A stretch of DNA of 64,000 bases, from NCBI RefSeq assembly GCF_900105245.1, contig NZ_FNSZ01000001.1:6570001-6634000 (forward strand), in the 5' to 3' direction. This document shows positions 17,844 to 25,713 of the stretch, one piece after another (the stretch's first letter is position 1; each line of letters starts with the position of its first letter). Below the pieces are notes generated by a model that was not told the DNA's origin, did no database searches, and saw only the letters and a list, made by a program, of their open reading frames with translations. The DNA is from Streptomyces sp. 1222.5 (GTDB lineage Bacteria; Actinomycetota; Actinomycetes; Streptomycetales; Streptomycetaceae). Both the position numbers and the translations under genes were made by a program.

Positions 17844-19118
17844 TTGCTGCCCAGCCCCCTGCTCCGCCCGCTGCGGGCCCCGCTCGCCCTGATCCGGCGC
17901 ACGGTGACGAACCCGCCGGCGCCCGCGGCACGCTCGGCGCGTGCCGCCCTTCCACTGGCCGGTGGCCGGAACCGCCCCGACACTGGACACGTGGGCCCAG
18001 CCAAAGCGACCGCCACCGCACTCACCGCCGTCCTCGCCGCCGGCGCGGCATCCGTCGCCGCCGGCCGCCTCGCCAGCGACGCCGCCCTGAAGGCGCCCGC
18101 CGGCCGACCCCTCCCCACCGAGCCCCGGCTCACCGTGCACGGCACGGCACCCGGCCGGATCGCGCTCACCCGCGACCTGGCCTCGCTGCGCCCCGGCACC
18201 TACGGTCTCGCGGGCGACGGCTCCCACGCGGTCCTGGGCCCCGTCCTGGAGACGGCCCCGCACACCGCCGACGCCGTCGTACGCCGCCTGGAACGGGTCA
18301 CGCACGGCACCTTCGCCGCCGGCGACCCGGTGTGGCTCACCCCGAACCTGTACGTCGGCGATCCGGCGGCCGCCCTCGGCCTCGACCACGCCGACATCGA
18401 CGTGCCCGGCGAACTCGGCGCCCTGCCCGCCTGGTTCCTGCCCGGCGGCCGGGACACCTGGGTGATCGCCGTGCACGGTCTCGGCACCACCCGCGAGCAG
18501 ACCATGAACGTCATGCGCTTTCTGCACGGCCGCCGCCTGCCGGTCCTCGCGCTCGCCTACCGCGGCGACCTCGGCGCCCCGCGCCCGCCCGACGGGCTGA
18601 ACCACCTCGGCGAGACCGAGTGGCGGGACGTGGACGCGGCGATCCGCTACGCCGTCCGCTACGGCGCCCGCCGGGTCGTGCTCCTCGGCTGGTCCACCGG
18701 CGCCACCATGGCCCTGCGCGCCGCCGAGCACTCCGCGGTGCGCGAGCGCATCGCCGGGCTGATCCTCGACTCGCCGGTACTCAGCTGGGAGGCCACGCTG
18801 CGCGCCCTCGCCCGGGCCCGCCGCATCCCGCAGCCGCTGCTGCCGCTCGCGGTGCGGGCCGCCCAGGGCCGGGCCGGGCTGCACGCCGACCGGGTCGCCG
18901 AGATCGTCGACCCCGCCCGGCTCGCCGTGCCCACCCTGATCGTCCACGGCCCGGGGGACCGGGTCGCCCCCTGGGAGTTCTCCCGGCGGCTCGCGCACAG
19001 CCGCGCCGACCTGGTCACCCTGCACACCGTCCGCGACGCCCCGCACGCAGCGATGTGGAACGCGGACCCGAAGGAGTACGAGGAGCGCATGCGCCGCTTC
19101 CTCACCCCGCTGATGTAG
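17844..19118 (+). CDS. Alpha/beta hydrolase with N-terminal hydrophobic segment
   Basis: Predicted serine hydrolase of 424 residues. The nucleophile elbow is GWSTGA, the acid lies near HGPGDRV and the histidine in DAPHAAMW; an oxyanion-type HGLG motif follows WVIAVHG. A hydrophobic Ala-rich helix (ALTAVLAAGAASVAAG) near residues 57-72 suggests membrane anchoring or export. I used the TTG at 17844 because a perfect GGAGG sits 7 nt upstream, overlapping the aldolase stop; a GTG at 17991 just before the hydrophobic helix is the alternative. Substrate unknown. Confidence 0.82.
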   Translation: MLPSPLLRPLRAPLALIRRTVTNPPAPAARSARAALPLAGGRNRPDTGHVGPAKATATALTAVLAAGAASVAAGRLASDAALKAPAGRPLPTEPRLTVHGTAPGRIALTRDLASLRPGTYGLAGDGSHAVLGPVLETAPHTADAVVRRLERVTHGTFAAGDPVWLTPNLYVGDPAAALGLDHADIDVPGELGALPAWFLPGGRDTWVIAVHGLGTTREQTMNVMRFLHGRRLPVLALAYRGDLGAPRPPDGLNHLGETEWRDVDAAIRYAVRYGARRVVLLGWSTGATMALRAAEHSAVRERIAGLILDSPVLSWEATLRALARARRIPQPLLPLAVRAAQGRAGLHADRVAEIVDPARLAVPTLIVHGPGDRVAPWEFSRRLAHSRADLVTLHTVRDAPHAAMWNADPKEYEERMRRFLTPLM

Positions 19119-19287
19119 GGACGGCCGGTCCCGCCCCCCACCCGGTCCCACCCATTCCGTTTAAGGCCGTACGGCTGGCCGGATCACGTCGGCTCACCCC
19201 TCGCCGCGCCCCGTGCGTTGGCCAGCCCCGTCGCCCCCGGTGACATTCCGTTTGGGTTTTCGGACCGTCAACCGGAAGACTGCACCC

Positions 19288-20703
19288 GTGACGTCCCGTA
19301 TCCCGCGCGACTCCAGGCTTCGACTCGTCCGACCGCGACCCCTGGCCGCCGCCCCCAGAGCTGTGAACCAACGGCGCCCGAGCCGCCCCGCACCCCGGCC
19401 GCCGGAGGGCACGCCCGCCCCCGCCGAACTGGCCAGAATGGCACGCACCGGCCTGGCCGGCGCGGTCCGCGTCGCCCGCTGGGCCGATGCAGCCCTCGGC
19501 CCCGGCAGCGACGGCGCCACCGCCGACGGCAAGGCCACCCTCTCCGAGTCCACCGCCCGACGGGCCGCCGCCGACCTCGGCCTGAGCCCCGCTCAGGTCC
19601 GCGCCGACTGGGACACCGCCCGCCTCGCCGGCCTCGTCGAGGTGCACGGCGACAGCGCGCGCCCCGGCTGGCGGCTGCGCGCCTGGGACCGCGACGACAG
19701 CGCCGTGCTGCGCGGCTGGGTCGCCCTCTTCGACGCCTGGTCGCTCGCGCACCCGGAGCACGAGGAGCACGAGCCCGCCGCCGTCGCCGAGGTCGTCTCG
19801 GCCATGCCGCAGCTGCTCTCCTTCCTGCAGCTGTCCGCCGGGCCCGTCCCCGTCGAGCAGCTGCTCGACCTGCTTCAGCAGCGGGTCACCGAACTGCGCA
19901 CCGAGCGGTGCGAGGTGCCCTACGAGCCCGGGACCGAACAGCCGGCCGGCTCCCCGGCCGCCGAGCCCGCCCCCGCCGCGGACGCCCCGCTCGATCCCCT
20001 GCTCGACTGGGCCCTCAAGGCCCTGGCCTCCGTCGGCGCGCTGACCTACGGCGCCGGCCAGGCCACCCTCACCCCGCTGGGCAGCTGGGCGGTCTGGGTC
20101 AAGCTGGAGCAGATCTGCGTGGCCGCGCAGAGCCCCGCCGGGAACATCGAGCAGTCCGCCGAGGACATGCTCCGCGGCTGCGCCCAGCTCCGCCCCAACG
20201 CGGCCCGCGCCGAGTACCGCGCCTGGCTCGCCGCCCGCCCCGTCGGCAGCGCGGTCACCCAGCTGATCGACGCCGCCCGTGGCGAGGACGCCCTGCTGCG
20301 CGGCCTGGCCTTCGAGGCGCTGCGGGTCGTCGGCGCCCCCGCCGAGCCGGACGTACGGGCCGTCGTGGTCGAGCCGGCGCTCAGACCGTACGCCCTGCTG
20401 TGGCTCGCCGAGCACGACGGCGTCGACCCGGAGGACGCCCACGAGGCACTCACCCGCAACGAGGCCACCTGGCTGTGGGTGGACACCGCCGCGGCCGTCG
20501 CCGACCACGGTGAGGCGCCGATGCTGGTCCGGCATCTGGAGGCCGCGGTGCAGCCCACCGTCCCCCAGCTGCTCGACGAGGTCCGCGCCGTGGGTCACCC
20601 CCGCACCGTGCAGGTGCTGGTCGCGCTCGCGGCCGCGCATCCCGACCCGGCCCTCGCCAAGGCCGTGCGCCGGGCGGCCTTCCAGGTGCACACCGGGGGA
20701 TGA
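19288..20703 (+). CDS. Conserved-type protein of unknown function, 471 residues
   Basis: I do not recognise a named family. The first 45 residues are basic and proline-rich. A segment around residues 75-130 (TLSESTARRAAADLGLSPAQVRADWDTARLAGLVEV) looks like a degenerate winged helix. The middle has an acidic HPEHEEHEP stretch, and the last 200 residues are leucine/alanine helices with HEAT-like periodicity (RGEDALLRGLAFEALRVVGAP). I chose GTG 19288 with GGAAG 10 nt upstream. It converges on the VOC gene through a hairpin containing both stops. Possibly a regulatory or scaffold protein. Confidence 0.7.
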   Translation: MTSRIPRDSRLRLVRPRPLAAAPRAVNQRRPSRPAPRPPEGTPAPAELARMARTGLAGAVRVARWADAALGPGSDGATADGKATLSESTARRAAADLGLSPAQVRADWDTARLAGLVEVHGDSARPGWRLRAWDRDDSAVLRGWVALFDAWSLAHPEHEEHEPAAVAEVVSAMPQLLSFLQLSAGPVPVEQLLDLLQQRVTELRTERCEVPYEPGTEQPAGSPAAEPAPAADAPLDPLLDWALKALASVGALTYGAGQATLTPLGSWAVWVKLEQICVAAQSPAGNIEQSAEDMLRGCAQLRPNAARAEYRAWLAARPVGSAVTQLIDAARGEDALLRGLAFEALRVVGAPAEPDVRAVVVEPALRPYALLWLAEHDGVDPEDAHEALTRNEATWLWVDTAAAVADHGEAPMLVRHLEAAVQPTVPQLLDEVRAVGHPRTVQVLVALAAAHPDPALAKAVRRAAFQVHTGG

Positions 20704-20722
20704 GCGGCGCGGGGGCCGCTCA
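20701..20722. terminator. Convergent terminator hairpin containing both stop codons
   Basis: TGAGCGGC (20701-20708) pairs perfectly with GCCGCTCA (20715-20722) across a 6-nt loop. The left arm begins with the TGA of the plus-strand gene and the right arm ends with the complement of the TGA of the minus-strand gene. Confidence 0.65.
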
Positions 20723-21133
20723 GGCGCCGATCTCCGGCGCGTACGTCCCGAAGCTCCACAGATTGCCCTCGGCGTCCCGGGCCATGTAGTCCCGCGAGCC
20801 GTAGTCCTGGTCCGTCGGGGGCATCACGACCTCCACCCCGTGCTCCACGGCCCGCTGGTGGTGGGCGTCCACGTCGTCCACCACGACGTACACCCCGGCG
20901 GGTCCCGCGTCCTTCATCGCCGTGTCGAAGAGGCCGCCTCGGCCCTTGGAGCCGATCATCACCGCGCCGCCGCCCTGGACCAGCTCGGCGTGCATCACCT
21001 TGCCGTCCTCCGTCTCGTACACCGAGAGCTCGGTGAAACCGAGGGCCTCCGTCAGCTGCCTGATCGCCGCCTTCGCGTCCGCATACAGCAGCGTGGGGTA
21101 GATGCTCGGCCGTCCAGCGCCCGTACCCGCCAT
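20720..21133 (-). CDS. VOC (glyoxalase/bleomycin-resistance fold) protein
   Basis: A 137-residue vicinal-oxygen-chelate protein with two beta-alpha-beta-beta-beta modules: IYPTLLYADAKAAIRQLTEALGF first and GVYVVVDDVDAHHQRAVEHG second, ending in DAEGNLWSFGTYAP, the usual metal-Glu/aromatic end replaced by a Trp-Ser-Phe form. ATG 21133 has GAAGGAG 8 nt upstream. Such proteins are often annotated glyoxalase, but the substrate is unknown; PhnB- or toxin-binding-like roles are possible. Confidence 0.85.
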   Translation of the reverse strand: MAGTGAGRPSIYPTLLYADAKAAIRQLTEALGFTELSVYETEDGKVMHAELVQGGGAVMIGSKGRGGLFDTAMKDAGPAGVYVVVDDVDAHHQRAVEHGVEVVMPPTDQDYGSRDYMARDAEGNLWSFGTYAPEIGA

Positions 21134-21202
21134 GCCGATCACTCCTTCGTGCGTCGGTTCTGTGGCCTGCCGCCCAGTCTCGCAGCCGGCACTGACAACG
21201 CG

Positions 21203-22093
21203 TCAGCGGAACGTGTCGCACTGCCGCATGTCGCCCGTCCGGTACCCCTGCGTGAACCACTGCTGCCGCTGTTTCGCCGACCCGTGCGTCCAGGTCTCCG
21301 GCGTCACCCGGCCCTGGAAGCGCTCCTGGATACGGTCGTCGCCGACGGCCGCCGCCGCGTCCAGGCCGTCGCGGACGTCGGCGGCCGTAAGGCTGGTGAT
21401 CAGCGGACGGCCCGTCGACTCGTCCGGGGTGGTCGTCGCGTGCCGTGCCCACACGCCCGCGTAGCAGTCCGCCTGGAGCTCGGTGCGCACCGAGTTGCTG
21501 TTCGCCCCGGTCAGCCCGTCCTGGGACCGGCCGAGGACACCCAGCAGGTCCTGCACGTGGTGGCCGTACTCGTGCGCCACCACGTACGCCTGTGCGAAGG
21601 GGCCGCCGGTGGAGCCGAACCTCGTCCGCAGGTCGTCGAAGAAGCCCAGATCCAGGTAGACCTTGCGGTCGCCCGGACAGTAGAAGGGCCCGACCGCCGA
21701 GGTGGCCGCCCCGCACGCGGTGCCGACCCGGCCGCTGAAGAGCACCGTCGGCGAGCCGGTGTACGTCCCCCGGCGCCGCTGGAACTCCTGCGTCCAGTAG
21801 TCCTGCACGCTGTTGACGACCGCCACGATCCGGCAGTCGTCCCTCGTGTTGGCGTCCCGCCCGGTACGGCAGGTCTGCTGCACCTGCTGGAGCGAGGAGG
21901 CCGCCGGCTGCGGGGTGTCACCGCCGGAGGACAGCCCAAGCTCGTCCGGGCCCACACCGAAGAACAGTCCGATCAGCAGGGCGATCAGCCCGGCGATGCC
22001 GCCGCCGACCGTCGCGCGGCCGCCGGGGATCCGGCTGCCGCGCACGTCCTGCACTTCGGAGGTGTCCAGATTGGCGTCGTCGTCGAACTGCAC
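21203..22093 (-). CDS. Membrane-anchored neutral zinc metallopeptidase (YpfJ type)
   Basis: The 296-residue protein has a cytoplasmic N-terminus, one membrane helix at residues 29-47, a Gly/Pro/Ser linker and an extracytoplasmic zincin domain. HEYGHH at 174-179 supplies the zinc ligands. QDYWTQEF, VYLDLGFF, GANSNSVRTELQADCYAG with a downstream Glu ligand, and the C-terminal W-x-G-S-A-K-Q-R-x-Q-W-F are family landmarks. Four cysteines in the zincin part could form disulphides. The GTG start is at 22093 with AGGGCGG upstream. Physiological substrate unknown. Confidence 0.9.
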   Translation of the reverse strand: MQFDDDANLDTSEVQDVRGSRIPGGRATVGGGIAGLIALLIGLFFGVGPDELGLSSGGDTPQPAASSLQQVQQTCRTGRDANTRDDCRIVAVVNSVQDYWTQEFQRRRGTYTGSPTVLFSGRVGTACGAATSAVGPFYCPGDRKVYLDLGFFDDLRTRFGSTGGPFAQAYVVAHEYGHHVQDLLGVLGRSQDGLTGANSNSVRTELQADCYAGVWARHATTTPDESTGRPLITSLTAADVRDGLDAAAAVGDDRIQERFQGRVTPETWTHGSAKQRQQWFTQGYRTGDMRQCDTFR

Positions 22094-22096
22094 GCG

Positions 22097-22387
22097 TCAC
22101 CGCCCTACGTCCCGGTCCCGAGCCTGTGCTTCCCACAGCCGCGAGTCCTGGTACCCGCCGCCCCGCACCGGACACCGGCCGTCACCCGCGACCACCCACC
22201 ACCAGCATCCGGCCCCGCCCCCCACCCCGCATCCCCCACCCCCGTCCGACCCCTGCGGCGCCCCGTACCAGGTCGGAGCGCCGCAGGGGCGGGGAACGAT
22301 CCAGCGTGGCGAGCCGAACACCTGGACGTAGAAAAACCGCTTGCCCGGCCCCGTTAGACTGTCGTCATGGCCATTCTCCTCGCGCAT
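22097..22387 (-). CDS. Possible small protein ahead of the zinc peptidase
   Basis: A 96-residue frame fills the gap between the divergent peptidase and ABC-F genes and ends 3 bp before the peptidase GTG. It reads KRFFYVQVFGSPRWIVPRPCG near residue 17, then a Gly/Trp/Cys-rich part. By eye about 84% of third positions are G or C, slightly below neighbours. Against it: it lies antisense to the ABC-F promoter and leader frame, and it contains a 12-bp hairpin. No recognised domain. Confidence 0.35.
   Translation of the reverse strand: MREENGHDDSLTGPGKRFFYVQVFGSPRWIVPRPCGAPTWYGAPQGSDGGGGCGVGGGAGCWWWVVAGDGRCPVRGGGYQDSRLWEAQARDRDVGR
22250..22289. repeat. 12-bp inverted repeat in the peptidase/ABC-F divergent region
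   Basis: CCCCTGCGGCGC (22250-22261) and GCGCCGCAGGGG (22278-22289) form a perfect stem with a 16-nt loop. Both flanking confident genes start here, so it is not an obvious terminator; it could be an operator, an RNA structure or a terminator of an unannotated transcript. Confidence 0.6.
22355..22360 (+). promoter_or_regulatory. Predicted -10 element for a leaderless transcript
   Basis: TAGACT lies 6 bp upstream of an ATG at 22367, the spacing at which transcription would start on the A of the start codon. I see no convincing -35 element. A promoter at this place would feed the short frame and the ABC-F gene. Confidence 0.5.
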
Positions 22388-22390
22388 TAG
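22367..22390 (+). CDS. Seven-codon leaderless upstream frame (MAILLAH) before the ABC-F gene
   Basis: ATG at 22367 opens a frame MAILLAH closed by TAG at 22388-22390, 58 bp before the ABC-F start. It begins right at the predicted transcription start. Leaderless short frames upstream of translation-factor or resistance genes can act as attenuators. Product stability is unlikely to matter. Confidence 0.45.
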   Translation: MAILLAH

Positions 22391-22448
22391 ACGGCGGGAA
22401 CGTCCTCAGCCGCCCACCTGCCAATCCTGTACGCCCTGGAGTCTGTCC

Positions 22449-24047
22449 GTGATCTCCGCCTCCGGTATCGAGCTGCGCGCCGGTGCGCGCGTCCTCATCG
22501 AGAACGCCACCTTCCGTGTCGCCAAGGGCGACCGCATCGGCCTCGTCGGCCGCAACGGCGCAGGCAAGACCACCCTCACCAAGGTCCTCGCCGGCCAGGG
22601 CATCCCCGCCGCCGGCACCGTCACCCGCTCCGGCGAGGTCGGCTACCTCCCGCAGGACCCCCGCACCGGCGACCTCGACGTCCTCGCCCGCGACCGCGTC
22701 CTGTCCGCCCGCGGGCTCGACGTCCTGATCCGCAAGATGCGCGAGAACGAGGAGCGCATCGCCAACGGCAAGGGCGCCACCCGCGACAAGGCGATGAAGC
22801 AGTACGAGCGCCAGGAGACCGAGTTCCTCACCAAGGGCGGGTACGCCGCCGAGGCCGAGGCCGCCACCATCGCCGCCGCGCTCAACCTGCCCGACCGCGT
22901 GCTCGGCCAGCCGCTGCACACCCTCTCCGGCGGTCAGCGGCGCCGTATCGAGCTGGCCCGCATCCTCTTCTCGGACGCCGACACCCTGCTCCTGGACGAG
23001 CCGACCAACCACCTCGACGCGGACTCGATCATCTGGCTGCGCGACTACCTGAAGACCTACCGCGGCGGCTTCATCGTGATCTCCCACGACGTCGACCTGG
23101 TCGAGACGGTCGTGAACAAGGTGTTCTACCTGGACGCCAACCGTTCCCAGATCGACGTCTACAACATGGGCTGGAAGCTCTACCAGCAGCAGCGCGAGGC
23201 CGATGAGAAGCGCCGCAAGCGCGAGCGCGCCAACGCCGAGAAGAAGGCCGCCGCCCTGCACTCGCAGGCCGACAAGATGCGCGCCAAGGCCACCAAGACG
23301 GTCGCCGCGCAGAACATGGCCCGCCGCGCCGACAAGCTGCTCTCCGGGCTGGAGGCGGTCCGCCAGTCCGACAAGGTCGCCAAGCTGCGCTTCCCGGAGC
23401 CCGCGCCCTGCGGCAAGACCCCGCTGACGGCCGAGGAACTGTCGAAGTCGTACGGCTCACTGGAGATCTTCACCGACGTCGACCTCGCCATCGACAAGGG
23501 CTCCCGGGTCGTCATCCTCGGTCTCAACGGCGCCGGCAAGACCACCCTGCTGCGCCTGCTCGCGGGCGTCGAGAAGCCGGACACCGGCCAGGTGGTCCCC
23601 GGTCACGGGCTCAAGCTCGGCTACTACGCGCAGGAGCACGAGACGCTGGACCCCGACCGCACGGTCCTGGAGAACATGCGTTCGGCCGCACCCGACATGG
23701 ACCTGGTCGAGGTCCGCAAGGTGCTGGGCTCGTTCCTGTTCTCCGGGGACGACGTCGACAAGCCCGCCGGTGTGCTCTCCGGCGGTGAGAAGACCCGGCT
23801 CGCGCTGGCGACCCTGGTCGTCTCCTCGGCGAACGTGCTCCTCCTCGACGAGCCGACGAACAACCTCGACCCGGCGAGCCGCGAGGAGATCCTCGGCGCC
23901 CTGCGCACCTACAAGGGCGCGGTCGTCCTCGTCACCCACGACGAGGGCGCCGTCGAGGCGCTCCAGCCGGAGCGGATCATCCTGCTGCCGGACGGCGTCG
24001 AAGACCTGTGGGGTTCCGACTACGCGGACCTCGTCGCCCTGGCGTGA
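22449..24047 (+). CDS. ABC-F family ATPase (ribosome-associated, Uup/EttA-like)
   Basis: Soluble protein of 532 residues with two ABC ATPase domains and no membrane segments. Domain 1 has P-loop GRNGAGKTT at residues 34-42, signature LSGGQRRR and LLLDEPTNHLD. A basic coiled linker (QQQREADEKRRKRERANAEKKAA) connects to domain 2, which has GLNGAGKTT, LSGGEKTR and LLLDEPTNNLD. ABC-F proteins act at the ribosomal E site in translation or antibiotic resistance. GTG 22449 follows GGAG by 8 nt. No antibiotic genes flank it, so a housekeeping role is favoured. Confidence 0.93.
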   Translation: MISASGIELRAGARVLIENATFRVAKGDRIGLVGRNGAGKTTLTKVLAGQGIPAAGTVTRSGEVGYLPQDPRTGDLDVLARDRVLSARGLDVLIRKMRENEERIANGKGATRDKAMKQYERQETEFLTKGGYAAEAEAATIAAALNLPDRVLGQPLHTLSGGQRRRIELARILFSDADTLLLDEPTNHLDADSIIWLRDYLKTYRGGFIVISHDVDLVETVVNKVFYLDANRSQIDVYNMGWKLYQQQREADEKRRKRERANAEKKAAALHSQADKMRAKATKTVAAQNMARRADKLLSGLEAVRQSDKVAKLRFPEPAPCGKTPLTAEELSKSYGSLEIFTDVDLAIDKGSRVVILGLNGAGKTTLLRLLAGVEKPDTGQVVPGHGLKLGYYAQEHETLDPDRTVLENMRSAAPDMDLVEVRKVLGSFLFSGDDVDKPAGVLSGGEKTRLALATLVVSSANVLLLDEPTNNLDPASREEILGALRTYKGAVVLVTHDEGAVEALQPERIILLPDGVEDLWGSDYADLVALA

Positions 24048-24056
24048 TCGAATGAC

Positions 24057-24097
24057 TGATCCACTGCGTATGGATCATTCGGCCGATCGGTGATCCA
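24057..24097. promoter_or_regulatory. Cluster of TGATCCA/TGGATCA half-sites
   Basis: TGATCCA at 24057-24063, TGGATCA at 24071-24077 and TGATCCA at 24091-24097 make overlapping inverted repeats just past the ABC-F stop. The stretch is A+T-richer than the surroundings. It may be an operator or part of a transcript-end structure. Confidence 0.4.
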
Positions 24098-24148
24098 TCA
24101 TCTGTGTGAGATCTCCTCGTATCGAGGTGTGTCATACACGGATTTTCC

Positions 24149-24179
24149 GGCCGATCCCTTGGTGGCCAAGGGATCGGCC
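24149..24179. terminator. Terminator hairpin after the ABC-F gene
   Basis: GGCCGATCCCTTGG (24149-24162) and its exact complement (24166-24179) form a 14-bp stem with a 3-nt loop, 100 bp past the ABC-F stop and preceded by GATTTT. Together with the half-site cluster and the palindrome at 24244 it accounts for the 335-bp gap before the HTH gene. Confidence 0.85.
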
Positions 24180-24243
24180 GCTTCGCGTCCCTGACCTGGT
24201 ACTTCGCGGAACCACCCGTTCGGCCCCGCCGACGCGATCTGTT

Positions 24244-24258
24244 GGAATGGTCCATTCC
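24244..24258. promoter_or_regulatory. 15-bp palindrome upstream of the small HTH gene
   Basis: GGAATGG-T-CCATTCC is a perfect 7+1+7 palindrome lying 139 bp before the HTH gene start. It is a candidate operator. Confidence 0.45.
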
Positions 24259-24382
24259 GTTTGTGGGGACGCGCTCCCGTCGTCACAGCGATGTCTCACG
24301 GACCTTGCCGAATGGGTGGCCATCGGGCCCGGAAGGGGTGATCATGAGGAGACCAGAGCGCACTTCCCATGAGGAGGCACGG

Positions 24383-24604
24383 GTGGCCGAGACTCTGAAG
24401 AAGGGCAGCCGGGTGACCGGCGCCGCGCGCGACAAGCTCGCGGCAGACCTGAAGAAGAAGTACGACTCCGGTGCGAGCATCCGGGCGCTGGCCGAGGAGA
24501 CCGGCCGCTCGTATGGCTTCGTGCACCGGATGCTCAGCGAGTCGGGCGTCACGCTGCGTGGGCGTGGCGGAGCGACCCGGGGCAAGAAGGCCGCGACGTC
24601 CTGA
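24383..24604 (+). CDS. Small helix-turn-helix DNA-binding protein
   Basis: A 73-residue basic protein. A lysine-rich N-terminus (ETLKKGSRV) precedes a compact resolvase-like HTH at about residues 30-56 (SGASIRALAEETGRSYGFVH, then RMLSESGVTL), and the tail RGRGGATRGKKAATS is basic. The GTG at 24383 has GAGGAGG 5 nt upstream. An in-frame ATG at 24344 with GGAAGGGG would add 13 residues. This type of stand-alone HTH protein is common in actinobacteria, but I know no assigned target. It is isolated between two terminator-like hairpins. Confidence 0.85.
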   Translation: MAETLKKGSRVTGAARDKLAADLKKKYDSGASIRALAEETGRSYGFVHRMLSESGVTLRGRGGATRGKKAATS

Positions 24605-24634
24605 CTCCGGGCGGCCCATCGGCTTCGATGGTGG

Positions 24635-24666
24635 CCACCCGGTCGGCCGGCTGATCGACCGGGTGG
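24635..24666. terminator. Terminator hairpin after the HTH gene
   Basis: CCACCCGGTCG (24635-24645) pairs with CGACCGGGTGG (24656-24666) around a 10-nt loop, 30 bp past the stop. Confidence 0.75.
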
Positions 24667-24750
24667 TTACTGTGCAGTCACTTAAGCGTGCCCCCGCACG
24701 CGAGCGTGCCCACGGCACGTGCTGCTGACCGCACCCATCGGAGGCGCCCC

Positions 24751-25554
24751 ATGGCTTCGCCCGACCAGGACCTCGCTCCTGTACTCGACAAGGACGGCGT
24801 ACGGCTCACCGTCGACGACGCGCTCGCGACGGTGACGCTGACCAACGCGGCCAAGCGCAACGCGCAGAGCCCCGCTCTGTGGCGGGCGCTCGCCGAGGCC
24901 GGTCGGCTGCTGCCGGGCTCCGTCCGGGTCGTCGTGCTGCGTGGCGAGGGCAAGTCCTTCTCCGCCGGGCTGGACCGTCAGATGTTCACCCCGGAGGGGA
25001 TTCCGGGCGAGCCGACCTTCATCGATCTCGCGCGCCGTGACGACGCCGGGCTCGACGCGACCATCGCCGAGTTCCAGGAAGCGTTCACCTGGTGGCGGCG
25101 CAACGACCTCGTGTCCGTCGCCGCTGTCCAGGGGCACGCCATCGGGGCGGGCTTCCAGCTCGCGCTGGCCTGCGACCTCCGCGTGGTCGCCGACGACGTC
25201 CAGTTCGCCATGCGCGAGACCAGCCTCGGCCTCGTGCCCGACCTGACCGGCACGCATCCGCTGGTCGGTCTCGTCGGGTACGCCCGCGCGCTGGAGATCT
25301 GCGCGACCGGGCGGTCCGTCGGTGCCGAGGAGGCGGTGGCCGCCGGGCTGGCCAACCTCGCCGTGCCCGCGGACGAACTCGACGCCGCGGCGCGCGACTT
25401 GGCGGCGGCGCTGCTGGCCGCACCGCGCGACGCCGTCGTGGAGACGAAGGCGCTGCTGCGGGGCGCCGTGGACCGCACGTACGACGAGCAGCGTGCGGCC
25501 GAGCGGGCTGCCCAGGCGCGGCGGCTGAGGGACCTCGCCGGCGTGGGGGAGTGA
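24751..25554 (+). CDS. Enoyl-CoA hydratase/isomerase family protein
   Basis: Crotonase-fold protein of 267 residues. It has the acyl-CoA oxyanion residues in GEGKSFSAGLDRQMF and VQGHAIGAGFQLALACDLRV, the FAMRETSLGLVPDL segment with the glutamate typical of hydratases, and a C-terminal helical trimerisation part. The ATG at 24751 has GGAGG 8 nt upstream. It is monocistronic by appearance. The acyl chain specificity, and whether it hydrates or isomerises, are not readable. Confidence 0.9.
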   Translation: MASPDQDLAPVLDKDGVRLTVDDALATVTLTNAAKRNAQSPALWRALAEAGRLLPGSVRVVVLRGEGKSFSAGLDRQMFTPEGIPGEPTFIDLARRDDAGLDATIAEFQEAFTWWRRNDLVSVAAVQGHAIGAGFQLALACDLRVVADDVQFAMRETSLGLVPDLTGTHPLVGLVGYARALEICATGRSVGAEEAVAAGLANLAVPADELDAAARDLAAALLAAPRDAVVETKALLRGAVDRTYDEQRAAERAAQARRLRDLAGVGE

Positions 25555-25577
25555 CCCCCACGCACGGCTGACGAGCA

Positions 25578-25594
25578 CCCCCTCCCCGAGGGGG
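25578..25594. terminator. Short G+C hairpin between convergent genes
   Basis: CCCCCT (25578-25583) and AGGGGG (25589-25594) form a 6-bp stem with a 5-nt loop in the 159-bp gap between the enoyl-CoA hydratase and the leftward Asp23-like gene. I see nothing else in this gap. Confidence 0.5.
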
Positions 25595-25713
25595 GCCCGT
25601 CCACGGCCGCCGACGCACGTGCGACGACCGGCGCGCGGGGGAGCCGCCGAGCGCCGTGCCGGCGTCTGATCCACGCGCCCGGCTGAGCGACCCGTCGCCT
25701 TCGCCGACCGGGG

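Noticed and set aside
15458..18199. A 913-codon version of the muramidase starting far upstream
   Set aside because: The extra part reads through the aldolase and hydrolase region antisense. A signal peptide and ribosome site mark the start at 16918.
24685..24711. AGCGTGCCC repeated 18 bp apart before the enoyl-CoA hydratase gene
   Set aside because: Only two short copies within overlapping GC hairpins; too weak to call a regulatory site.
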